The notes under the pieces: generated by a model
What the model was told of the DNA's origin: nothing
Databases searched by the model: none
What the model saw: the letters and a program-made list of their open reading frames with translations, nothing else
Position numbers and translations under genes: made by a program
Shown: in pieces, positions 1-7,502 of the stretch
Position numbering within the stretch: the stretch's first letter is position 1
Layout: every line of letters starts with the position of its first letter
NCBI GenBank assembly: GCA_947451145.1
Contig: CANFXW010000023.1
Span: forward strand, 1-50,740
Direction of reading: 5' to 3'
Length of the DNA stretch: 50,740 nucleotides
DNA from: Sphingomonadaceae bacterium
Lineage (GTDB): Bacteria > Pseudomonadota > Alphaproteobacteria > Sphingomonadales > Sphingomonadaceae

Positions 1-625
1 CATGACCATGCACGCCGCCAAGGGGCTGGAGTTCGACAACGTGTTCCTGCCCGGCTGGGAAGAAGGCGTGTTCCCCAGCCAGCGCGCGATGGACGAAGGC
101 GGGCTTGCCTCTCTGGAGGAGGAACGCCGCCTCGCCTATGTCGCGATCACCCGCGCGCGGCGGCGCTGCACGATCCTCCACGCCGCCAACCGGCGCATCT
201 ATGGCCAGTGGACCTCCTCGATCCCCAGCCGCTTCATCGGCGAAATCCCGCCCGCCAATGTCGATGTGGAAACCACGCTGTCCGGCGGCGCGTCGATGTG
301 GAAAGCGCAGTGGTCGGAACGCGAAGACCCCTTCGCCCACCTCGCCCGCGATCGCCCGGAACGCTCCGCAGGCCGCGGCCCCGGCTGGCAACGCGCCTCG
401 TCATCACAATTCGACGCCGCCCCGCGCCGCATCGCCGAAAGCACCCGCTCAGCCGCCAGCTTCGCCGCCAAGCCGAGGAGCGACGTGAGCGTTGGCGCGC
501 GGGTGTTCCACGAGAAGTTCGGCTACGGCGTGATCACCGCGCAGGAAGGCAACAAGCTCGAGATCGAATTCGAGACTGCGGGTGCCAAGCGGGTGATTGA
601 TAGCTTTGTGAAGCTAGCGGATTAA
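1..625 (+). CDS. uvrD: ATP-dependent DNA helicase UvrD/PcrA, C-terminal part (5' end outside window)
   Basis: This is the C-terminal ~207 residues of a superfamily 1 helicase that unwinds DNA in repair and replication restart. The frame is open from the first base, so the gene starts upstream. Visible motifs are motif V ([16 protein letters not shown], within the first 20 residues) and motif VI ([11 protein letters not shown], near residue 45). The last ~45 residues have the [14 protein letters not shown] pattern of the PcrA/UvrD C-terminal Tudor-like domain, which in known family members contacts RNA polymerase. Between them lies a low-complexity, Arg/Ala-rich linker (about residues 100-155). 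The gene converges on rhlE, with the DUF559 cassette between them; the cassette's left repeat arm begins two bases after the TAA stop. Confidence 0.93.
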   Translation, partial: MTMHAAKGLEFDNVFLPGWEEGVFPSQRAMDEGGLASLEEERRLAYVAITRARRRCTILHAANRRIYGQWTSSIPSRFIGEIPPANVDVETTLSGGASMWKAQWSEREDPFAHLARDRPERSAGRGPGWQRASSSQFDAAPRRIAESTRSAASFAAKPRSDVSVGARVFHEKFGYGVITAQEGNKLEIEFETAGAKRVIDSFVKLAD

Positions 626-627
626 CG

Positions 628-689
628 ATCCTCCCTGCAGGGGAGGGGGACCATCCGCAGGATGGTGGAGGGGTACAGGCGAGTGATCA
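628..689 (+). repeat. Left inverted-repeat arm of the DUF559 cassette
   Basis: This ~62-base arm begins 2 bases after the uvrD stop and is a near-perfect inverted copy of 1049-1117. It contains two small hairpins: CTCCC/GGGAG around TGCA (about 631-645) and CCATC/GATGG around CGCAG (651-665). The inner part (about 661-686) matches the other arm without a gap. The first possible ATG of the DUF559 gene (662) lies inside the arm. Confidence 0.85.
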
Positions 690-1051
690 CCGGCCATCGT
701 GACACGCTGATAAAGGCTCGCAAATTACGCGGCGATATGACCTTGCCCGAGGTTCTGTTGTGGAAGGAACTCCGCAAGCGCCCAGGCGACCTGAAATTTC
801 GCCGCCAGCATCCGGCAGGGCATTATATTCTCGATTTCTACTGCGCAGCGGCGCGCCTTGCTATCGAGGTTGATGGATGGGGGCATGACAGCGCGGATGC
901 GAGAAAGAAGGACGAAGTGCGTTCCCAGTTCCTGAATTCGCAGCGGATTGCGACTCTGCGCGTTCCAGCGACAGTTGTGCTGGAAGATATTGAAGCCGCG
1001 GTTCTGCGGATTGTCGAGGTTTGCGAAGGGCGTTTGCCGGTTAGGGAGTGA
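662..1051 (+). CDS. DUF559-domain protein (PD-(D/E)XK / Vsr-like nuclease fold)
   Basis: A 129-aa DUF559 protein. The family is related to very-short-patch-repair (Vsr) endonucleases and has the PD-(D/E)XK fold; biochemical roles are mostly unknown. Visible features are an N-terminal helix with RARKLRGDMTLPEVLLWKEL-like spacing, the FRRQHPAGHYILDFYC strand with the first acidic residue, and the A-IEVDGWGHD segment with the E-x-D-G-x-H signature. The length is typical of the family. The first ~8 codons lie in the left inverted-repeat arm and the stop codon touches the right arm, so the gene exactly fills the space between the arms. A GTG at 683 would give a start just outside the matching repeat; neither start has a strong ribosome-binding site. 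It lies between convergent uvrD and rhlE. The function is inferred from fold only. Confidence 0.85.
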   Translation: MVEGYRRVITGHRDTLIKARKLRGDMTLPEVLLWKELRKRPGDLKFRRQHPAGHYILDFYCAAARLAIEVDGWGHDSADARKKDEVRSQFLNSQRIATLRVPATVVLEDIEAAVLRIVEVCEGRLPVRE

Positions 1052-1117
1052 ACACTCGCCTGTACCCCTCCACCATCACCTGCGGTGATGGTCCCCCTCC
1101 CCGGGCGGGGAGGATTA
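1049..1117 (-). repeat. Right inverted-repeat arm of the DUF559 cassette
   Basis: This is the inverted copy of 628-689. Relative to the left arm it has two 2-base insertions (AC and GT) placed symmetrically in the second hairpin, which lengthen that stem (CCATCAC/GTGATGG) instead of breaking it. The first hairpin is CCTCCCC/GGGGAGG. The arm ends on the TAA stop codon of rhlE (1115-1117), so it probably also serves as a terminator for that gene. Confidence 0.85.
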
Positions 1118-2575
1118 GAGCGCCGAGATACCCAAAAACCCGGGCATCGGGCCGTTCCAACCTTCGCCCTCGTCTGCAACATCAACCGGCTTTGCGGCCT
1201 GCGGCTTGCGCGGGGCGCGTTCGGGGCGGGGTTCGCGTTCTTCGCGGGGTGCGCGGGCTTCGCGAGGGGCACGTTCTTCCCGGGGCGCACGTTCTTCACG
1301 CGGAGCACGTTCTTCACGCGGCGCTCTGGCCTCACGCGGAGCGCGGGGTTCCTTGGCGGGCTGGGCCTCGCGGGCGGCCTTCACATTGCGATCCCGGCGT
1401 GGCTTGGCCTCGTTGGCGGGCGCATCACTTGTCGCAGCCGGAGCAGCCTCTGCCGAGCCGCCGCCCATGGTGTAAACCGGGATCTTCATCCCCGTCAGCT
1501 TTTCGACATTGGCAATCGCTTCGGCGTCTTCAGGCGAAACGAATGTGAACGCACGGCCGGTTGCGCCAGCCCGGCCGGTGCGGCCGATGCGGTGGACATA
1601 GTCATCGGGGTGCCAGGGCGTGTCGAAGTTGAACACGTGGCTCACGCCCTTCACGTCGATGCCGCGCGCGGCAACGTCGGAGCAGCACAGGATGTTGACC
1701 GTGCCGTCCTTGAATCGGTCCAGCTCGGCAATGCGGGCCGACTGGTCCATGTCGCCGTGGATTTCGCCTGCGCTGAAGCCGCTCTGCTTCAGTGCCTTGG
1801 CGAGATCGCGAACCGTGGTCTTGCGGTTGCAGAAGATCATCGCGGTGGAAACGTTGTCCGTCCGCAGCAGTTCCTTCAGCACGTCGCGCTTCTTGCGGTT
1901 CTCAACCAGAACCTTGTGCTGGGCGATGTTGACGTTGGTCGAGGCCGGGCGGGCGACCTCGATCGTGCGGGGATTGGTGAGGAACTTGTCGGCCAGCTTC
2001 TTGATCGGCGGCGGCATGGTCGCGCTGAACAGCAGGGTCTGGCGCTGGGCGGGCAGCTTGGAACAGATCGTTTCGATGTCCGGGATGAAGCCCATGTCGA
2101 GCATCCGGTCAGCCTCGTCGATCACCAGCAGATCGCAGCCGGTGAGCAGGATCTTGCCGCGCTCGAACAGGTCCATCAGGCGGCCCGGGGTGGCGATCAG
2201 CACGTCGACGCCGTCCTTCAGCGCCTTTACCTGATCGCCCATCTGCACGCCGCCAATCAGCAGTGCCATCTTGAGATCGTGGTTGACACCATAGAGCGCG
2301 AATTCATCGGCAACCTGCGCGGCAAGCTCGCGGGTCGGCTCAAGGATCAGGCTGCGCGGCATCAGCGCGCGGCGGCGGCCGTGGCTGAGAATGTCGATCA
2401 TCGGCAGCACAAAGCTGGCGGTTTTCCCGGTGCCGGTCTGGGCGATGGCGACCAGATCGCGCATCATCAGCACCTGCGGAATCGCCTGGGCCTGGATCGG
2501 CGTGGGCGTGTCATATCCCTTGGCGGAGACCGCGCTAAGCAATTCGTCGGACAGGCCGAGATCGGCGAAGTTCAT
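1115..2575 (-). CDS. rhlE: DEAD-box ATP-dependent RNA helicase, RhlE type
   Basis: A 486-aa DEAD-box RNA helicase, probably active in RNA remodelling, ribosome assembly or mRNA decay. In order: Q-motif region with TPTPIQAQAIP (about 23-33), Walker A AQTGTGKT (45-52), PTRELA (about 80-85), DEAD (153-156), SAT (184-186) and HRIGRTGR (328-335). After residue ~375 the tail is disordered and highly charged. It holds a run of APREER/APREAR hexapeptide repeats (about 415-450), then a short end GFLGISAL. Arg-rich tails are common in RhlE and usually bind RNA. The start is the ATG followed by NFADLGLSDELL, the usual family start. It is transcribed toward uvrD, with the DUF559 cassette in the shared 3' space. 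Confidence 0.95.
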   Translation of the reverse strand: MNFADLGLSDELLSAVSAKGYDTPTPIQAQAIPQVLMMRDLVAIAQTGTGKTASFVLPMIDILSHGRRRALMPRSLILEPTRELAAQVADEFALYGVNHDLKMALLIGGVQMGDQVKALKDGVDVLIATPGRLMDLFERGKILLTGCDLLVIDEADRMLDMGFIPDIETICSKLPAQRQTLLFSATMPPPIKKLADKFLTNPRTIEVARPASTNVNIAQHKVLVENRKKRDVLKELLRTDNVSTAMIFCNRKTTVRDLAKALKQSGFSAGEIHGDMDQSARIAELDRFKDGTVNILCCSDVAARGIDVKGVSHVFNFDTPWHPDDYVHRIGRTGRAGATGRAFTFVSPEDAEAIANVEKLTGMKIPVYTMGGGSAEAAPAATSDAPANEAKPRRDRNVKAAREAQPAKEPRAPREARAPREERAPREERAPREERAPREARAPREEREPRPERAPRKPQAAKPVDVADEGEGWNGPMPGFLGISAL

Positions 2576-2725
2576 AGGCTTGAATGGTTATCCGGATAAA
2601 TGGGGCCCTGTCCGTCTGCCGGATCAGCCCCCAAAGATTGTTGCTCCGCACTTGCGAAGTCGCGCGCCCCTAGTCGCATTCGGTGGGAAAAGTCAAGGAA
2701 ATCGCAGGTTGGAGCTTAGTGACGC

Positions 2726-3310
2726 TCAATCGCCCACTTCAACCAGCTGGTGCAGTTTGCCCACCTTGCACGAGGCTCCGTTGCGGGCCTGCAGCTTGTC
2801 CCGCCCGGCGCAGATCATCCCGTCGCTGCTGCGGGCGACATAGAAGCCCGCGTAATAATCCCGCGCGTTGCAACCCTTGTCGAGCCCGGCGCTGACCACA
2901 CGGCTGTCACGCATATAGAGCACCAGCTTGTTGGCCTGGGTAATCTGCACTCCGGCCACGCCATCGATCGGCACGCATTTGCCCATCTTGCGCTCTTCAA
3001 TATGGCTGGCTTGCGGGCTGGCGGGGGCATCGTAAAACATCGCGACGCGCGGATCGGCATTGGCCGGAGCGCGCGGGGCAATGCGGATGACGATGTGTTG
3101 TTCGATGCTCACCTGATCGGCACTGCGCGTCTGCCATGTCTGCATCAGCCAGGCGACCGGTGCGGGGACCGAGGAGGGCTGCATCGCCTGTTCCTGCTCA
3201 ACCCGAGCAGCCAACGCTGCGCCGTCTTCGTTTGCGACCGGATTCGCCGTTGGAGCGATTGCCACAGGCAAAAGCAGCAATGGCGCAAGGATGGAGGCAA
3301 ACGGGTTCAT
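2726..3310 (-). CDS. Secreted hypothetical protein
   Basis: A 194-aa protein of unrecognised family. The first ~20 residues (MNPFASILAPLLLLPVAIAP) look like a signal peptide, so the product is probably periplasmic. The mature part has three or four Cys residues (KMGKCVPIDG, DKGCNARD, GMICAGRD, GASCKVG) that could form disulphides. It stands alone: rhlE is upstream on the same strand across ~150 bases, and the FAD dehydrogenase gene diverges from its start. No catalytic motif was recognised, so no function is assigned. Confidence 0.7.
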   Translation of the reverse strand: MNPFASILAPLLLLPVAIAPTANPVANEDGAALAARVEQEQAMQPSSVPAPVAWLMQTWQTRSADQVSIEQHIVIRIAPRAPANADPRVAMFYDAPASPQASHIEERKMGKCVPIDGVAGVQITQANKLVLYMRDSRVVSAGLDKGCNARDYYAGFYVARSSDGMICAGRDKLQARNGASCKVGKLHQLVEVGD

Positions 3311-3466
3311 GGCAGGCGGCGGATCCGGGTTCCAGTCTGTCTTGCCCGGGCGGTAGAGCCCCAGGCTTCACCGCTGCTTTACCCCCCGCGCTTGAACACC
3401 TGCTTAACCCGCGTTTACGCGATTGCAAAGTTTCGTCAGCGCCAAGGCTATGGCATAGGGTCGGGC

Positions 3467-4915
3467 ATGACCGACCAGACTGCCTTTCTGACCGCCGCCG
3501 CCGCTCTGCTGGGGCCGCGCGGGTTGACCACTGATGCCGATCTCGTCGAGCCCTGGCTGACCGACTGGCGTGGGCGGTTTCATGGGCGGGCGCTGGCCAT
3601 GGCATCGCCTGCCAATACGGAAGAAGTCGCCGCGCTGGTAAGGCTCTGCGCCGCCCACGGCGTGCCGATCGTGCCGCAGGGCGGCAATAGCGGCATGTCC
3701 GGCGGGGCGACCCCGGATACCAGCGGGAGGGCGCTGCTGCTCACGCTCAGGCGGATGAATGGCGTCCGTAAATTTGATGCCGAAGGGCAGACGATCACCT
3801 GCGATGCCGGAGTGATACTGGAGAACCTGCACCATGCCGCTGCTGAAAAAGGTCTGCGCTTCCCGCTTACCCTGGGCGGCAAGGGCTCGGCGACGGTCGG
3901 CGGGCTGATTTCGACCAACGCGGGCGGCACGCAGGTGCTGCGCCACGGCGCGATGCGCGCGCAAGTACTGGGACTGGAGGCAGTGCTGGCCGATGGATCG
4001 GTGTTTAATGCACTCACCCCGCTGAAAAAGGACAACCGCGGGTTTGACCTGAAGCAGATGCTGATCGGCTCCGAGGGCACGCTGGGGATCGTCACCGCAG
4101 CCACGCTGAAGTTGATCCCCGCGATTGCCGACCGCTTGGTCGTCTGGGCTGCATGCCCCAGCCTGCAAGTTGCCCGCGCGCTGCTGCTCCACTGCGAGGG
4201 CGAACTCGGCCAGGCGCTCGAAGGGTTCGAGGTGATCCCGATGGACAGTCTGGATGCGGTGATCGAGCACCTGCCCGACGCCCGTTCGCCGCTCGAAGGC
4301 CGCCACGCATGGCACGTCCTGATCGAAGTTGTTGCCGACCGCGCCGGAGCGGACAGCCTGCAGTCCCGCGTCGAGCAGGCCATTGCCGGCGGCTTTGAAA
4401 AGGGGCTGGTCGAAGACGCCGTATTCTCGAGCAGCGAAGCCCAGGCCGAAGCCTTCTGGCTCTTGCGCGATTCGGTCGCCCCGGCCGAGCGGGCAAAGGG
4501 CCCCGCCGTGCAACACGATATCTCCGTCCCGGTCGAAAGGATGCCGGACTTCGTCGACCACGCCATTGCCACGATCGAGGCTGCCCATCCCGGCGTGCAG
4601 GCTATCGCCTTTGGCCACCTTGGCGATGGCAATGTCCATTTTCACGTAATCTCGCCCAAGGGTTCGACTGCCGCGCTTTGGGAATCGGGTCAGGCCAAGC
4701 AGATCAGCCGCGAAGTGCATGATCTGGTGGTGGCCTGGGGCGGATCGATCTCGGCCGAACATGGAATCGGGCAGATAAAGCGTACCGAACTGGAACGACT
4801 TGGCGATCCGGTATCGCTGCAACTTATGCGTTTAGTGAAAAAGGCGCTCGATCCGGCTGAAATACTCAACCCCGGTAAACTAGTTAGCCTTGCGCCGGAC
4901 CGCGCCAGCGCCTAA
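3467..4915 (+). CDS. FAD-binding oxidoreductase (D-2-hydroxyglutarate / D-lactate dehydrogenase type)
   Basis: A 482-aa flavoprotein with an N-terminal FAD_binding_4 (PCMH) domain and a C-terminal FAD-oxidase_C domain. Visible motifs are VPQGGNSGMSGGATP (about 66-80) for FAD phosphate binding, GLISTNAGG and GSEGTLGIVT in the first half, and GHLGDGNVHFH (metal-binding) and SAEHGIGQIKR near the end. Such enzymes oxidise a D-2-hydroxyacid and pass electrons to a quinone or electron-transfer flavoprotein. The exact substrate cannot be read from sequence; D-2-hydroxyglutarate is the most likely guess for this subgroup. The ATG at 3467 fits the family N-terminus, although the frame stays open further upstream. 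sapC follows after 44 bases on the same strand. Confidence 0.88.
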   Translation: MTDQTAFLTAAAALLGPRGLTTDADLVEPWLTDWRGRFHGRALAMASPANTEEVAALVRLCAAHGVPIVPQGGNSGMSGGATPDTSGRALLLTLRRMNGVRKFDAEGQTITCDAGVILENLHHAAAEKGLRFPLTLGGKGSATVGGLISTNAGGTQVLRHGAMRAQVLGLEAVLADGSVFNALTPLKKDNRGFDLKQMLIGSEGTLGIVTAATLKLIPAIADRLVVWAACPSLQVARALLLHCEGELGQALEGFEVIPMDSLDAVIEHLPDARSPLEGRHAWHVLIEVVADRAGADSLQSRVEQAIAGGFEKGLVEDAVFSSSEAQAEAFWLLRDSVAPAERAKGPAVQHDISVPVERMPDFVDHAIATIEAAHPGVQAIAFGHLGDGNVHFHVISPKGSTAALWESGQAKQISREVHDLVVAWGGSISAEHGIGQIKRTELERLGDPVSLQLMRLVKKALDPAEILNPGKLVSLAPDRASA

Positions 4916-4959
4916 AGCCGCGCCTTTCGCGCATCAATACCAACCGGAGAGTACGAATC

Positions 4960-5739
4960 ATGGCAAGCGCGCCGCAAGCAACACTACCCCTGTTCTACCA
5001 GGACCTCATGCCGCTCAACAGCCGCGACCACGCTGCCTGGAAGAGCCGTCAGACCGACAAGGCCACCTGGCTTGCGGATCAACATGCCGTTCCGCTGACG
5101 GCTGAGGAATTTCCCGAGGCTTCACGCCACTACCCGATCATCTTTTCGGCTGGCGAAAACTCGGTGCCGCTGGCGCTGATGGGCCTGAACGAAGGCGTCA
5201 ACGTATTCCTTGATGCCGAAGGCAAGCTGACCGAGAACGTCTACGTTCCCGCTTACGTCCGCCGCTATCCCTTCCTCCTCGCCAAGCTGCGCCCCGATAG
5301 CGAAGAGCTGTCGCTGTGCTTCGATCCGACCTGCGATCTGGTTGGCGAGCATGACGAAGGCAACGCCTTGTTCGATGGTGAAAACCCCACCGAAGCCACT
5401 CAGGGCCTGCTCGATTTCTGCCGCCAGTTTGAAGAAGCCGGCCTGCGCACCCAGAACTTCGTTGAAGAGCTGGAAAAGCACAAGCTGCTGATGGATGGCG
5501 AAGTTGCCATTCAGCAGGAAGGCACCGAGCAGCCATTCATTTATCGTGGCTTCAAAATGGTTGACGAAGCCAAGCTGCGCGAACTGCGCGGTGACGTGCT
5601 GCGCACGATGAACCAGAACGGCATGCTCGCGATGATCTATGCCCACCTGTTCTCGCTTCAACTGATTCGCGAAATCTTTGGCCGCCAGGTTCAGGCCGGC
5701 AAGGGTCCGGAAGCCCTCGCCGCTGCAGCCAAGGCCTGA
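4960..5739 (+). CDS. SapC family protein
   Basis: A 259-aa protein of the SapC family (PF07277), named after a Campylobacter S-layer-associated protein. In sphingomonads these cytosolic-looking proteins are common and their molecular role is unclear. There is no signal peptide or membrane segment. Family-type segments are the YPIIFSAGENSVPLALMGL block (about 68-86), YVPAYVRRYPFLLAK (about 102-116) and the C-terminal FSLQLIREIFGRQ. A Shine-Dalgarno-like CGGAGAG precedes the ATG. A perfect 13-bp hairpin follows the stop, then an independent promoter and small RNA. Confidence 0.88.
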   Translation: MASAPQATLPLFYQDLMPLNSRDHAAWKSRQTDKATWLADQHAVPLTAEEFPEASRHYPIIFSAGENSVPLALMGLNEGVNVFLDAEGKLTENVYVPAYVRRYPFLLAKLRPDSEELSLCFDPTCDLVGEHDEGNALFDGENPTEATQGLLDFCRQFEEAGLRTQNFVEELEKHKLLMDGEVAIQQEGTEQPFIYRGFKMVDEAKLRELRGDVLRTMNQNGMLAMIYAHLFSLQLIREIFGRQVQAGKGPEALAAAAKA

Positions 5740-5762
5740 CGCTAGGGAATCCGCGACTTTCA

Positions 5763-5799
5763 CCTGTAGCTGCCAGACAATAAGTTTGGCAGCTACAGG
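5763..5799 (+). terminator. Hairpin downstream of sapC
   Basis: A perfect 13-bp inverted repeat (CCTGTAGCTGCCA / TGGCAGCTACAGG) with an 11-base loop, 23 bases after the sapC stop. There is no U-tract, so it may protect the 3' end or terminate by another route. It also separates sapC from the promoter at 5801. Confidence 0.55.
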
Positions 5800-5800
5800 G

Positions 5801-5829
5801 TTGAAATCGCAACCATTCGGGCATAGATT
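5801..5829 (+). promoter_or_regulatory. Sigma-70-type promoter for the small RNA
   Basis: TTGAAA (5801-5806), a 17-base spacer and TAGATT (5824-5829) form a good -35/-10 pair. A start near 5836 would give a transcript of ~107 nt ending at the strong terminator near 5940. Confidence 0.55.
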
Positions 5830-5835
5830 GAACTC

Positions 5836-5942
5836 TGCTCGATTGGTGCTTCCCTCATGGCGCCTTTCGGGCTGGTGCACGCGAGTGCACCTCCTCCCTG
5901 AACCTTGGCCACCTCGTGCACCTGCACGAGGTGGTTTTTTAT
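5836..5942 (+). ncRNA. Candidate small RNA with CCUCCUCCC anti-Shine-Dalgarno motif
   Basis: An independent promoter, a perfect 7-bp hairpin capped by a GCGA tetraloop (GGTGCAC 5874-5880, GTGCACC 5885-5891), the motif CCTCCTCCC (5890-5898), a short single-stranded stretch and a 12-bp terminator hairpin with a T6 tail. This composition recalls alphaproteobacterial sRNAs that carry CCUCCUCCC and pair with Shine-Dalgarno sequences (CcsR / CuckoO / alpha-r14 groups). Membership is inferred from motif and architecture only. A 14-codon ATG frame (5858-5902) also exists in it, without a good ribosome-binding site. Confidence 0.6.
5909..5940 (+). terminator. Rho-independent terminator
   Basis: CCACCTCGTGCA (5909-5920) and TGCACGAGGTGG (5923-5934) form a perfect 12-bp stem, followed directly by TTTTTT. 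This is the strongest intrinsic terminator in the first 10 kb, and it ends the candidate small RNA. Confidence 0.85.
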
Positions 5943-6009
5943 TGGGGTTTTGAGTGGCGAATGGGAAGGATCAAGCAGAGTATGGTTGCTTAAGGCACAT
6001 CCAAACGCC

Positions 6010-6981
6010 TCACTCAGCCGCCTGCGCCCAGACATCGCCGCCACCCGAATCGTTTGCCGCCAACCGGCCAAGCTCGGCCACTTGGGCGGCTAGCTTGCGC
6101 ACCAGATCGGTCAGCAGGTGGACCATGTCGGCAAAGCCGTCGCCCGGCTCGGCCATCCGTCCGTCAAGATAGCGGGTGCGGTCGATTTCGATCTGCATCG
6201 CGCTGATGCCCAAATCGGGCTGCGCGTGCCGTTCCAGCACATAGCCGCCCGAATAGGGGCGGTTGTGCGCGATAGTCCGGCCGATCCCGGCAAAGTGGGC
6301 AAAGGTCGAGGCAACCAGCGATCCGTTGCACGAAGCGCCAAAGCGGTCACCCAGCACGAAGTCGGGCGGAAATTGACTGCCATTGCGCGGCAGCGGCGGC
6401 ATCGAGTGGAGATCGATCAGCACGGCTGCGCCCCAACGCGCCTTCAGATCGGCCAGCGCGCCCGACAGGCAGGCATGATAGGGTTCGTGGATATGTTCGA
6501 TCCGGTCCGCCAGATCGCTGCGCTCGTGCCGCCGCTTCCACAGCTCGCCAAAGCCGGGCAGGCGGCGCGGGATCAGCCCCAGTCCGCTACGCACCCGGCG
6601 GCCGGGTTCATAGGAGCCCAGTTCACGCGGGGCTCCGTTGGCGAACATCTCCCAATCGACATCATCGGGCGCGCGGTTGAGATCGATCATCGCCCGTGGT
6701 GCCTGGGCGACCAGCAGGGCGGCACCAGTGGCCGCACAGACCCGCTCGGCCAGCTTGTCGGCATAGCGGTCTTCCAGCCGCAGGGTGGTGACATCGGGCT
6801 GACGCATCCGCTCGACCAGCGACGGCGGATAGGCGCGGCCCGCGTGCGGCACGGCAAGCAGCACCGGAATGGGTGAAGGATGATAGGTTGTCAGGCTGTA
6901 AGCCGGAACCCCCGGCGCACCCGGCACCGCGCCGCCGTGCGCCGTGCGCGAATCGCCATGCTGGGTCGTCTTTGGCACCAT
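6010..6981 (-). CDS. N-formylglutamate amidohydrolase family protein
   Basis: A 323-aa protein of the N-formylglutamate amidohydrolase (HutG-type) family, zinc hydrolases that release formate from N-formyl-glutamate or act on related N-acyl amino acids. Family segments are LLAVPHAGRAYPP (about 41-53), LRLEDRYADKLAE, ALLVAQAPRAMIDLNRAPDD, a DLHSMPP block with the metal-ligand His, and ALMQIEIDRTRY-like residues near the end (AMQIEIDRTRYLDG). No other histidine-utilisation gene is nearby, so a role in histidine breakdown is not supported by context. It is divergent from cpdR across 139 bases. The first ~35 residues are poorly conserved and the exact start is uncertain. Confidence 0.87.
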   Translation of the reverse strand: MVPKTTQHGDSRTAHGGAVPGAPGVPAYSLTTYHPSPIPVLLAVPHAGRAYPPSLVERMRQPDVTTLRLEDRYADKLAERVCAATGAALLVAQAPRAMIDLNRAPDDVDWEMFANGAPRELGSYEPGRRVRSGLGLIPRRLPGFGELWKRRHERSDLADRIEHIHEPYHACLSGALADLKARWGAAVLIDLHSMPPLPRNGSQFPPDFVLGDRFGASCNGSLVASTFAHFAGIGRTIAHNRPYSGGYVLERHAQPDLGISAMQIEIDRTRYLDGRMAEPGDGFADMVHLLTDLVRKLAAQVAELGRLAANDSGGGDVWAQAAE

Positions 6982-7043
6982 TGCGCCGAAGCTGGCCTGT
7001 TATTCCGGCTGTGTCAAAGTGGGCTACGTGCGGATTGTGGCAA

Positions 7044-7076
7044 GATTCTTAACCCGTGACTCGCTATAAGGGATTC
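7044..7076 (+). promoter_or_regulatory. Cluster of GANTC sites and a CtrA-like half-site upstream of cpdR
   Basis: Three CcrM-type GANTC sites lie within 33 bases: GATTC (7044-7048), GACTC (7058-7062) and GATTC (7072-7076). A TTAACC CtrA-type half-site (7049-7054) and a GCTATAAG -10-like element (7063-7070) are interleaved. In alphaproteobacteria such clusters mark promoters controlled by DNA methylation with GcrA, and by CtrA. Confidence 0.45.
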
Positions 7077-7120
7077 GCAGCGTAACACTTGGCCACCTAA
7101 CTCTTGGGAAGACCGCACCT

Positions 7121-7495
7121 ATGATCCGCATTCTTCTGGCAGAAGATGAAGAAGCCATGCGCACCTATCTGGCGCGCGCGCTGGAAAATGCCGGATATGA
7201 CGTTGTCGCGGTCGATCGCGGCACGGCTGCGATTCCCTACCTGGAAAACGAGCATTTCGATCTGCTGCTGTCAGACATCGTCATGCCCGAAATGGACGGC
7301 ATTGAGCTCGCCCAGCGCTGCGCGGACATCAGCCCCGATACCAAAGTGATGTTCATCACCGGATTCGCTGCGGTAACACTGAAAGCCAGCCGCGAAGCAC
7401 CGCAAGCGCGGATGCTGTCAAAGCCGTTTCATCTCAAGGATCTGGTGCTCGAAGTCGAACGGACTTTCGGCCTGCCGAGCAGCGCCAGAATCTAG
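7121..7495 (+). CDS. cpdR: Single-domain response regulator CpdR
   Basis: A 124-aa receiver-only response regulator. The acidic pocket (E8, D9), the phospho-acceptor D52 in LLLSDIVMPEMDG, T80 (MFITG) and K101 (MLSKPF) are all present. In Caulobacter, unphosphorylated CpdR primes ClpXP to degrade cell-cycle proteins, and phosphorylation through CckA-ChpT switches it off. The N-terminal RILLAEDEEAMR is characteristic of CpdR rather than CheY. No output domain exists. The promoter has a dense GANTC cluster. A three-hairpin repeat begins 8 bases after the stop, then tRNA-Val. SspB, another ClpXP adaptor, is encoded at 29.0 kb. Confidence 0.92.
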   Translation: MIRILLAEDEEAMRTYLARALENAGYDVVAVDRGTAAIPYLENEHFDLLLSDIVMPEMDGIELAQRCADISPDTKVMFITGFAAVTLKASREAPQARMLSKPFHLKDLVLEVERTFGLPSSARI

Positions 7496-7502
7496 CAGAT
7501 TT

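Noticed and set aside
1085..2599. 504-codon plus-strand frame opposite rhlE
   Set aside because: The minus strand has all DEAD-box motifs; the antisense frame has no recognisable domain and reflects high GC third positions.
5858..5902. 14-codon leader peptide in the small RNA
   Set aside because: No good ribosome-binding site and no downstream gene to attenuate; the RNA structure explains the region better.
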